64,000 bases of DNA from Escallonia rubra. Its lineage: Eukaryota > Streptophyta > Magnoliopsida > Escalloniales > Escalloniaceae. The number at the start of each line of letters is the position of its first letter. Positions within the stretch are counted from its first letter, which is position 1. The position numbers and the translations under genes were made by a program. Where the stretch lies: positions 1 through 64,000 of the forward strand of contig JAVXUO010000235.1 in assembly GCA_033065855.1 (NCBI GenBank), read 5' to 3'. This document shows positions 49,301 to 58,692 of the stretch, piece by piece. Under the pieces are notes generated by a model. It ran no database searches and was not told the origin of the DNA. It worked only from the letters and a program-made list of their open reading frames with translations.

Positions 49301-51210
49301 AACAGATGAGGCATTCATGCAAATTTATTAAGAAATTCTCGTGGCGCTGCTCATCATTGTAATTCTTCATTAAAGGAATATCAATATCCGGGGAGACACT
49401 TCCCGAAATTGCACGCCTATCTCCAGTATGTCTCACTCCATAAGAACCAAGAGTAATTTCTTTATCAAAACCCAGATAAGAAAGAGAAGAGCTGTGTAGC
49501 CATTCTACCCATTGGTATATAACCTCCTGACCTGGTTGTTCCTTCCAGATGGAATCCAACATGGTGCAAATTCTGGAGATCTTAGGAGAATCCAACCACT
49601 GAATATAGATAGTGAAATAAGGAGGTAGGTGGCTGGGGTATGATTTTGGTAATAAACAAGTTAACTCAATCGGTTGAAGATACTGAACTTCGAAAGAGTA
49701 TGAAAACTGAGGTGAATCGTAATTCTTGGTCTCAAGATCACGGGATGAGTTTAACTTTGTGGAGACCACAAGTTCTCTAGGAGCTTCAATATGGACATGA
49801 ATCTGCCAAATAACACACGGATGTTGGACTACTCAGTTCTCTATACATGATAGGGAGTACTCAAATCACTACAATACCTGAAAACATCGCAGGCCGCTCT
49901 GCTTGTCAAGGACGAAGACATTGTCTCCATAAATGGCCTCCATAGCAAGCAACTGGCAAAAACCACATATAGATCAGGTGAGTAGCTCGACAATATCACA
50001 AAGAGAAAGAAGTGCTTTCAGAACTCATAACATGTCCATAGGTGTTCTTTTAACAAATTCTTTTGCACAGAGTATTGATACGATTGCCAAGAATTCCATC
50101 ATTCCAATCTTTCTCTAAGCAAGTCACTCAGGAAAACATAAATGTTGATTTATGAACTCAAATGTAAACTATTACGCATTGCACACACCAATGCCTCCCC
50201 AGACCAAAGGACATACAAACAAGTTCAGTGCAAAAGTTTGGTATAGTTTCTAGTGAATGATTCAGCAAAAAAGTATACCGTACAAACACAACTCACGTGT
50301 AGTTCTTTCTTGTTTGGCATGCAACAGTTTAAGAAGCTCATCTCGATGACGAAACGAAGCCAAACACCTATACCATGGAAACATCATTCTCATCCTCACA
50401 GCACCAAAAGATTTGATTTCATCTTATTTATCTATTTTCATGTGCACATCTCTCTTCATCTCATGACTCTTGTCCATTTTATGTTTGTGCGGCGTTCTAA
50501 AGGAAATACCGATACATTAACATTGAATTCAACTACACTGATAGTTACACAAAATAGGTATCGTTTAAGAGGTCAAACTAACTAACGCAAAGACAATATA
50601 AGCCAACTTTCATCAAACACGAATTCTCTTTTCCAAAAACTCCCAAAAAGTGAAAAGCAGAAGGTACCTCGTCCTCCTGCAATTGATCATTAATTTTTTG
50701 CAGCTCTTCCGACAAATGCGGCTCTTCTCCGTTCCCACTCAAACGCAACTCTTCTAACCTGCTCGCAATATCCTCAACTTGCTCAATTTCCTCGACCAAA
50801 TCCGGCCCCACACTCGTCTTTCCACTCAAGTTTTCCTTGTCTACATGATTATCACCCTCAACAGAACCAGACCTCTCAAATTTACCTCTATTGCCCTTAT
50901 CCTCTTCTTTTGGTCCATCATGATCAGAATTTAGTTCAATAATTTCTCCATTCGTGTCGAATTTTGATACCGAACAATCCCCGTCTGCCCGATTCTCTTC
51001 TTCCTCGCAAGAATTGGACGAACCCAGCTCGGGCTTCTTGACAAACTGATGTGAGTTTTTCTGAGAAGTAGAAGGTTGTGATGATGATGGATTTTCAAGA
51101 TTGGGTTGATCGGCCTGTTGGGTATGGTCGTGCAAGGGTTTTAGCGTCCAATTTTCGTCCCTCTGGTGAGCCTGGTTTGGCCTTCTTCGTCTTTTGCCAC
51201 CCCTTCTCAT
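43363..51210 (-). CDS. RNF14-like RWD/RING-IBR-RING E3 ubiquitin ligase
   Basis: Seven exons: 51210-50668, 49952-49878, 49802-49286, 47851-47466, 46135-45909, 45806-45662, 43491-43363; GT-AG throughout, phases join, 673 aa. N-terminus basic ([10 protein letters not shown], a possible nuclear signal), then acidic and disordered to about 181. RWD-like domain about 182-370 ([29 protein letters not shown]). RING1 from [10 protein letters not shown] through [43 protein letters not shown]2: [22 protein letters not shown], with C556 as the likely catalytic cysteine (GCNKM). C-terminus [16 protein letters not shown] and [17 protein letters not shown] ligases take ubiquitin from an E2 onto the RING2 cysteine before the substrate. 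The human relative acts on stalled-ribosome-linked proteins; the plant role is not known to me. The last intron (2170 bp) holds a MITE and intron 4 a SINE. Confidence 0.93.
44412..45345. mobile_element. Mutator-like MITE, about 934 bp, 9-bp target duplication
   Basis: Left end AGTGGCGGAGCCAGAAACG, right end CATTGGCTCCGCCACTG, a terminal inverted repeat of about 13 bp. ATTATATCT is exact on both sides, at 44403-44411 and 45346-45354; nine bases suits Mutator-like elements. Subterminal GGGCAC/GTGCCCAC motifs also mirror each other. No transposase. Inserted in the last intron of the RBR gene. Confidence 0.82.
46367..46398. repeat. C-run followed by (AC)n
   Basis: About twenty Cs then ACACACACAC within RBR intron 4. 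The length of such runs is unreliable in assemblies. Another C-run is at about 48051-48068. Confidence 0.9.
46590..46770 (-). mobile_element. Short LINE remnant
   Basis: On the minus strand a frame reads [20 protein letters not shown] (about 46760-46680), the same conserved region as the LINE remnant at 27340-27860 (GRGRxxxTWxEVVRKDL). Both share the stretch CTAGCAATCAAGTC on the plus strand. A fragment only, in RBR intron 4. Confidence 0.5.
47249..47392 (-). mobile_element. Au-like SINE remnant
   Basis: On the minus strand: GACCTTGGTGCAGCAGTAAG (box A region), then GCTCCGGCATGACC, CACGGGTTCGAACACG (box B), then GGGGGTAAGGCTGTGTACAT, CCCTCCCCAGACTGCGC and GTGGGCATTGAGCGACCC. This is the tRNA-derived Au SINE layout known from many angiosperms. 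Ends near ATTTTTAG. No target duplication was resolved. Lies in RBR intron 4. Confidence 0.8.
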
Positions 51211-52415
51211 GGCTAAGTTACTTGCAGAAGCGAAAGACGATAGAGAGAAGGGTGTTTTGCTTTCTTTTGATGAAGTTGGCGGAGATACTGCCGGTGGAAC
51301 AGCTTATCTTACGGCGGCGACGGCGGGCGGCGGCAATAGGGCAGTTAATTATGTGGGATTTACTGATTTAGAGCTAGTTATGAAGGGTGAGCTTATTACA
51401 AAGATGGATGTTATTAATGACCTTCTTGAAGTTCATGGGTTAACATTAAATACAAAAAGGTTGCACATTTGTATTTATTCCAAAGAGAACGTTGTCACGT
51501 CACCGTTTACATGGACCTTCTCTCCTTTAACCACATAGATTTTATTTAATATTATATAAAATTAATTTTAATTACTTACAATTATCACTTTCTACATTTG
51601 AATTTAGTTTTTCTCTCACCATTCAGTTAAAATTATCTTATCAGTTCAAATTTTAAAAATAATTTACAATTACAGCACTCAATCAAGCATCCATAATTAT
51701 TATTTCCTCATTAATCTAATCAAAATTTGATTTCACAAATATTTTCAAAGTATTTGCACATAATCAAATCTAATTGTATCTCTATTTTTGCCACTTAGAT
51801 TAAACATATATAATTAGTCATTTGAACACTTCACCTTTTCAATCACATGTTTCAATTTTCTTGCTCTCAATGATGTTTCTCGTCATTTTTATTTAATAAC
51901 TCTAAAAAATTTCTGCTAATAATTGTAGCTGAAAGTGTTAGAAGAAAAATTAGTAGAAATATTTAGAGACAATTGATTGTCGCTCTATAGGGGATAGGAA
52001 GAAGATTCCTCCAACCAGAGTAGCAGTCATATTTTTTCCAATATAAACAAACTTTGGCTCCTACCCGGACTTTTATATAGTGACGCTAAAAAAATTCTGC
52101 TAATAATTGTAGCTAAAAGTGTTAGAAGAAAAGTCACTATAAATATTTAACGACTACGGAGTATTAATTATCACTATACACGACTTGGAAGAAGATTCTT
52201 ATAACCTGAGTAGGTAACAAAGTTAATTCTTTTATATTTGTGTGTTTCAAAACACTTATGAGGAGCCCACCCCTTTTCCTTTGGTCAAAAGAAGTCCGGC
52301 AAAGCAGGTGCCTTTGTTTGGCCAGTGGGAAGTGGCAGCCTTGCCATCTTTCTTTTCCTTTATTTTTCTTTGCTTTGGCTCCAAGACTTCTTCCGATATA
52401 AAGGGTCATTCAGCC
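51211..52415. other. Spacer right of the RBR gene
   Basis: The RBR promoter and leader lie at the left. A plus-strand frame 51194-51538 ([20 protein letters not shown] start, 114 codons) overlaps the first codons of the RBR gene in antisense and is not recognised. The rest is AT-rich and includes the repeat pair at 51895-52210. Confidence 0.45.
51895..52210. repeat. Two direct copies of a 130-bp repeat (third copy at 59180-59310)
   Basis: CTGCTAATAATTGTAGCT, AAAGTGTTAGAAGAAAA, a TATAAATATTTA-like block and GGAAGAAGATTC occur in the same order at about 51900-52010 and 52085-52195. A third, more diverged copy (GAAAGTGTTAGCAGAAAA, GTCACTATATACGGAG) lies at about 59180-59310. Flanking TAGTGAC-like motifs suggest a transposable-element family. 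Confidence 0.65.
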
Positions 52416-54811
52416 TAGGGTGTGCACGGTGCGGTTGGTTCGATTTTGGAGGCTGAATACGAAATCGAACCGATCAACATCGGTTTGGAAAAAAATAAGC
52501 TAAACCGCGCTCGAACGGTTCGGTTTGAATGGATCGAATGGTTTGGGCAAGACTCCTTTCTTCTAGTCCCAAAATAATGAATTGTGTACTAAAAACTCAA
52601 AGAAGCAACCAAGCAATATAAGTTTAAAATCCTAATTAGATTACATAACATTCAAAACAGAATTAGTCATTACACAATATCATTAATTTACAATTATCTA
52701 TTAAAGTTCTAAATTTCTAATCAAATTACATAACTCTAAAGAGATCATACAGGGCATGAGTTTTCTAATCAAAGTACATAACTGATAACTCTAAAGAGAT
52801 CATTACACGGATGAGTTAAAAGTTGTAATTAAGTTAGACCTCGTTAAACAAGATCATTATAACAACCAGATTAAGTTAAACAGGGAACAAGTCTTAAGGA
52901 TCAACTTTGGCATCTTCATAACCTTCATCACCAATCAACCTTCAATCGACATACAATTTCTGAAAAATGAAAAGGAATCAGCATATATAATCATAAATTC
53001 AGTATATATATATTCTAAAAAAGTTAATCAGCATATAATTCAGCATATAATCAGCATATACTTCAGCATATAATCAGTAATTCAGCATATAATCAGCATA
53101 TAATCAGTAACTCAGAATATAATCAGTAATTCAGTGTATATATATATCAGTAGTCAACGTATAATCAGTAATTCAGCATATATATAATCATCATATAATC
53201 AGCACTCAGTAGAACAAACATCACAAGGCTTTATCTAAAAGAGTTCAGTCCACTACAAGCTATGTGCAAACTTTGGCGGCACAAACTTTCTAAGATACCT
53301 GCAACTTCCTCAAGTTGGCATGCAGCTTGCTTTCTGGCATTTTCTAGGTACTCAATTCCTGCAACCAAAGATTAAACAGGTTACAATGTCATAACAGCTA
53401 TAGTAGCTCAGCAGCAGAACTATAAACTGTGGTGTGCTTGAAATTATGTTATATTCAATCTTTATGGCATGCCATCAATAGCTGCGATATGCTTGAAATG
53501 CCCAGATAGCATTACAAGGTAAAAACAACACTGAATTACTTGTGCTCAGAAATAACACTGAGATAAGCAATAAGCTGATCAATGGAGTACAATCAGTCAC
53601 ACACACTAGCAGATATAATCAAGAGACAAGAGGACCAAAAAAAGCCAAAGCATTTGGATTTGTTCTACATACCAGATTTTAGGTAAACAAATATAAAAGC
53701 AATGCAGAACAAGAATATAGAGAAAGACCCCAATAAGGAGATAAAGCTAAAAAAGATTCTTACAGGAAGCAAACAAAGTTATAAACTAAAAACACACTGA
53801 AAGTAGATGGAGCTCATGAATATAGAAAAAATTGGCAAATGCATTCCGTAAATGAAGAACTAATGCTTTCCGTAAATGAAAAACTAAGTATCACATAAAA
53901 GCAAGTATAAGTAAAGCACCCAGAGAAGCTAAAAACCTATATTCATACTGCCCGATAGCCAAAAGAAGTCTTGTCATTTGGAATTTGCTGGATTAAGGAG
54001 CTAACAGAAACAATAAAATGATATAATACACTTCAACCATAACAAATCAAGTAAAGCTGAAAAATTAATTCACCAATTTATTCAAAGGAATCATCATGAT
54101 ATCAGTTACTCTATATTCTCTAGAATCTAGATACACTTTGGTCTAATTAGTGAGCTTTGGTCCGATCATGTGGTGAAGAGAAGAAACTGAAGAGAAAAGA
54201 TTCAAGAAACAAAAGAAAAGAGAAGAAACAGAAGAGTAGAGGAGAAAGGGAGGCATAACTTCGTACTTGGAGATTAGGCGCCGGCGGGAGGAGAGACGTC
54301 AGAGATGGAGGCACAGCCGTGGGAGGTGGAGACGGCGGCTAGAGGAGAGACGTGGTTGAGGGAGGCGCTGCAGTGGAGGCGTGAAGCAATAGGCAGATCT
54401 TAACGCAAGATCTAGAGGCTGAAGCTCGGCAGAATCGACAAAATGGAGGCTGAGGGCTTGAGGCTGTGGAACAATCCAGATCTGACGGCGTGTGCAAAAT
54501 GAAAAGTAGGAATTATGGTAAATGAAATTTAGGGTTACTTGCTATTTATATTAATGGGTTAAGTTTAACTAAGGCAGTTAGTAAAATTAACTGGGGTTAA
54601 TTAAAAAATATTTATATTATATATTAAGTACGGTCGGTTCGGTTTAGATCGGTTTCAAAAAATCCAAACCGAACCGACCGAACCGAATATGCGGTTTGGA
54701 AAAAAAAAAAAACCGAACCAACTGTTTTTGCGATCAGTTTGGAATTAGTCAGATTGGTTGATTCAATTTTAACGGTTGGATTGGTTTTCACGGTTTAAAT
54801 GCCCACCCCTA
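52416..54811. mobile_element. Non-autonomous hAT-type element, 2396 bp
   Basis: Begins TAGGGTGTGCACGGTGCGGT and ends AAATGCCCACCCCTA. Subterminal CGGTTCGGTTT/AACCGAACCG motifs occur at both ends. Flanks ATTCAGCC (52408-52415) and ATTTCGCC (54812-54819) match at six of eight positions, a decayed 8-bp target duplication. The interior has CAGCATATAATCAG repeats (52980-53200) and a leader-like GC-richer block at about 54270-54490. No transposase frame was found. Confidence 0.8.
52980..53205. repeat. CAGCATATAATCAG short repeats
   Basis: About a dozen irregular copies of TCAGCATATAATCAG/TAATTCAGCATATA within the hAT element at 52416-54811. Confidence 0.8.
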
Positions 54812-55065
54812 ATTTCGCCCGTCAACAAAAGTACAGAGCACACAAGTACACATTATTCGCACACACCCTCGTACCAAAATTATATTATACATTGTGTTGA
54901 ATTTTATGTCATTATATTTTGGTATTAATTGAGTCGCGAAAGAGAACAGTTAAGAGGGTCATTTGTGAGACTCTGTTGCATATGCGTGCAAATGGGAGCT
55001 AAGACTATAGTCTAATCTTGGAAGTTGCGTGTTGTGAAACTCATCGTATCGAGCCACTGGTTTTG

Positions 55066-55259
55066 TATTGAAGCATGTAAATAATGCTTGGGAAGGTCTA
55101 TCAATCAAGATTAGGAAGTTAGAGATAATGATAAGTTAGATTTATCTTTCAGATTATCTTGTACTCAGTATTACTTATCTGCTATCCTTTTTTCCAATAT
55201 AAACCCTTAGTGGTGGTAAGTTGTATTCAAGAAATAAAATCGTATTTCGTATTGCTACA
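55066..55259 (+). repeat. 5' LTR of TRIM
   Basis: TATTGAAGCA...TTGCTACA. It contains TATAAACCCTTAGTGGTGGT, a TATA-like region with downstream R sequence, also present in the right LTR. The left LTR has 17 extra bases (GATAATGATAAGTTAGA region). Confidence 0.88.
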
Positions 55260-55780
55260 TGGTATCAGAGCCAAAGATCTCTCTGTGATAGTTTGATCCA
55301 TCAACTCTCTGCTACACCGGCGAGCGGTATTCTAGCTGCCCGCACGACTTCCTTGTTAGTATGTTTTTCTTTTCGCAAATTTCTCTTCTTCGAAATATTG
55401 TTCATCAAATAATAATTCTTTCTTGTTACAACCACCCAACAATGTCAATTGCCATGATATGCCGTTTCTTTAAAATCTTGCGACTAAACTTCACTATTTG
55501 TTGCCTTCAATGTGTCATTTCACCATCAAAGAGTTTTTTCTTTTTCTTTTTCCGATTTGGAGTTCCATGACCAACAAATAGTGGCATGGTTTTCATCCCA
55601 CGGAGAGCATAATCTTAGTCCATGAGGAGTTTTTTTATTGGTCTTCAATGAACTTTTTAGTTCACTAGCCTATTAAAGGCTCAAATCTTCTCCGGTGGTG
55701 GCTCACAAGGACAACAACCTCATCAACAGACATCAAACTCATGAAGTTTTGAATCAAACCTCCATAAGTTTGAATGGGAG

Positions 55781-55957
55781 TATTGAAGCACGTAGATAAT
55801 GCTTGGGAAGGCCTATCAATCAAGATTAGGAAGTTAGATTTATCTTTCAGATTATCTTGTACTCAGTATTATTTATCTGCTAACATTTCTTCCTATATAA
55901 ACCATTAGTGGTGGTAAGTTGTATTGAAGAAATGAAATCATATTTCATATTGCTACA
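55781..55957 (+). repeat. 3' LTR of TRIM
   Basis: Same start (TATTGAAGCA) and end (TTGCTACA) as the left LTR, preceded by the purine tract TGAATGGGAG. Confidence 0.88.
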
Positions 55958-56664
55958 TTCTGGGGGGCGCGAAACAACCTTTAAGGACAAAGTTTCGGCT
56001 TGATTCTATAAATTGCTGAGATTGTTCTTATGTATTTTGTAACGTGATATTATTTATATTGTATTTTGATTTTGTTGAGTTTGTGTAACAAAATACGATT
56101 CTGCTCCAAAAATTATTACAAACAGATTTATATCCAACAGAAGAGACCTATGCGGAGCTTCTCAGATGCGGGTGGCCAGAGCTACTACCCGGGCGGCGGT
56201 GCTAGGGTGGTTAATAGGTTAACTAGTAAAGTTTCTTGAAGCATGAGGCATAGAGTCATATCATTTTGGAACTCAGGCTCAAGTAGCCTCGTAACAAATA
56301 TGCAACAATGATAAGTGGTCTACCGGATTGCATTAGGTCACTCAAACAAACTAAAACTTTAAAAAGCATCTCAACCAGATAAAGCTTAATGTGAAATATC
56401 TTTGAGGTTTTAGGTTTGAGGTCTCTTACTGTCAAACCTGAAGGAATAATATTTCTTTGTGAAGCCCTTGGCTGGACATCGAAACTCGAAAGTTTATCTT
56501 TAACCCGCAATAAGAGGTGAATTTAGTACGGTTCGTGCAAGTTGACAGTAATACTATCTTACAGCTGAACTTAAAAATAGCAAATCATAAAACCAACAGT
56601 TTGTAAAACCAAAAATCAAGTCATCTTCATCCAAAATTTTAAGTTGAATAGTTCAGTTTAAACT
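55958..56664. other. Intergenic spacer
   Basis: No gene recognised. Short open frames only. Confidence 0.5.
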
Positions 56665-58692
56665 AAGGGGCTGTTTGATAAAACTGAAATTTAAGTGCTG
56701 AAAAAGTTAAGCACTGAATTTGTAAAACTGAAAACTTTAAGCGACTGAATTTTTACTGAAAAATAAGTTAACATGTTTGGTAAATCAAAAGCAGATAACT
56801 GAAAATTGTTTATTTACAAATTTATCCATTTTACCAAAATTATTCATTTGTTTAAGTACTTTGTAACTTTTTTTTTTAGGGGAGGCTAAAATCATGTTGA
56901 TGGTGGTGTTGGTGGTGGTGGTGGTGGTGGCAGTGACGATGGAGTGGCGGTGGCGACAAAAAACTGTCAATGGTGGCGGTAATGGAGCATGAAGACGTGG
57001 TGTTGGTAATTGTGATGATAGCGAAAAACAGCGACATGGCGGTCAGTGGTTGTAGTGTGATGGATCTTTAGATGATTTTGGCGAAAACATACGTAGTGAC
57101 TAGGGGTGAGCACCAAACCGATGAAACCGATCCGAACCGAGGAAACCGAGGAAACCAAACCGATAAAATCCGGACCGTTAATAAACTTGAACGGTTTGGA
57201 TTCAAAATTTCAAACCGAGGCCGGTTCGGTTCGGTTCACGGTTCAGAAATTCCAAACCGGCACGGAACCGAACCGAGGGCTTATAAAGAGATTAAAAAAA
57301 ATATCCCTTAACCCTAGTTAGCTGAATAACCAAGGTATAAAATAACCTCAACCATACCTCAACCATAGCCCTACTCTTTCACTCTTCAGATTCAGCCGCC
57401 CACTGTCCAAATCCACTCTTTTTCTTCACTCTTCAGCGATAACAAACCCACACACACTACAAGCATTTCAGCTCTCCCCCAACCCCTCTCTCCATATGTA
57501 TATACATATATATCCATTTCGTTCGTAATGGTCATTGTATAGTCAGAGAGCTCACCCCTGCCTTTAGAGGAGAAAGCCCTTTTTTCATCCAATTTGGGAA
57601 GATTGCAAGGGTTACTGCCGAGCCAGCAACCAAGTCAAATTTCCTAAATCGCAGGTACTCTTCTTTATAGACATCCTGATTTACTTCACGTCTCCTAGTT
57701 TTCAGTTTTCACTAAATTCCCAAATCCCAGTAAACTTTCAGATTAAACTTTTTAGAGTGAAGACTTCTTTTTTTCGAGTGACTCGTTAGTGTTTTTCCTT
57801 AAAGTGCATCTTCCCAGTTTTATGTTTATGCTTATGTTCAGATGCGTTGTTTTTGTTTGATGTAGGCTTTATGGCTATGCTAAAAAGGGGCACAACCAAT
57901 TACTTAAGAAAAACATAAAAGTGGGTATGTATCAAATTTCTAGAGCTTGTTGGAATTTTAGGACTGCTTGTTTGATATCTATTTATTTTTTCCTCCTAAC
58001 CTCATGCTTCTATGGTTTTGCCCTTTCTGTGAGAATATGAATTCCACTGTCACGAGATGATAGTGCTTTGGCTTGGTAGCTGTAATGCAATTTTTTGGTT
58101 ATTAGACAGTCGTTTTTCCTTTAAAACAAAAAGATGTGCAAAAGATCAAACCGATCCGAACCGTTCAATTTGAACCGTTCAAACCGAGATATCTTGGTTT
58201 GGTTCAGTTCAAGAATTTGTGAACCGAGGTCCATTGGTTCGGTTTGTGGTTTAGCCTCCAAACCGAACCGTGCTCACCCCTAGTAGTGACAACAACGACG
58301 GTATGGTGGAGGTGGCGGTGTACTTGTGGTGGTGTCGGTGGTGATAGTGACTATGTCATGGTAATTGTGGTGGTGATAACAAAAGAAAATAATGGTTGTG
58401 GTGGTACTTGTATTGTAGTAGAGACGGTGTTGTCAACAAATTAATTGAGGCGACATAACGGTGATAATTATTATTTTTTATGTAAAAAAATGTTAAATAA
58501 CTTTTTTAACCATCTCACTTTGAATTAAGTGATCAGCATTAAGTAAGTCCACCTGACTTAAAATTTTAGTCTATTTTTTGTAGGACTTAATTTTTTAAGT
58601 GATACAAGATTTAGCGTTATCAAACGCACTTAATTAAAAATCATTGAAAACTTTAAGTTTTAAGTGCTTAATTACGTTATCAAACACACCCT
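56665..58692. mobile_element. MITE/hAT-like element with AGGGGCTGTTTGATAA ends, carrying a nested insertion
   Basis: Left AAGGGGCTGTTTGATAA (about 56665) and right TTATCAAACACACCCT (about 58677-58692) are imperfect inverted repeats. Subterminal TTAAGTGCTGAAA / TTTAAGTGCTTAATTA also mirror each other. The core is GGTGGT-rich (about 56900-57000, resuming 58300-58420). A 1182-bp hAT element (57101-58282) sits inside. No target duplication was found. Without the insertion the element would be about 850 bp. Confidence 0.7.
57101..58282. mobile_element. Nested non-autonomous hAT-type element, 1182 bp, 8-bp target duplication
   Basis: Begins TAGGGGTGAGCACCAAACCG and ends CGTGCTCACCCCTA. Subterminal AACCGAACCG motifs occur at both ends. 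GTAGTGAC is exact at 57093-57100 and 58283-58290. A leader-like stretch (CTTTCACTCTTCAGATTCAG, 57370-57660, with possible splice signals) resembles the 5' end of an autonomous relative, but there is no transposase. Inserted into the element at 56665-58692, hence younger. Confidence 0.92.

Larger units (their letters stand above)
55066..55957 (+). mobile_element. TRIM: miniature LTR retrotransposon
   Basis: Two direct repeats of 194 and 177 bp (55066-55259, 55781-55957) differ mainly by a 17-bp indel and a few substitutions. Immediately after the left repeat, TGGTATCAGAGCC (55260) is the primer-binding site complementary to the initiator tRNA-Met. TGAATGGGAG just before the right repeat is the likely polypurine tract. 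Flanks TTTTG (55061-55065) and TTCTG (55958-55962) match at four of five positions. The 521-bp interior has no gag or pol. At under 0.9 kb with short LTRs it fits a TRIM, moved in trans by a Copia-type element. Confidence 0.9.
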
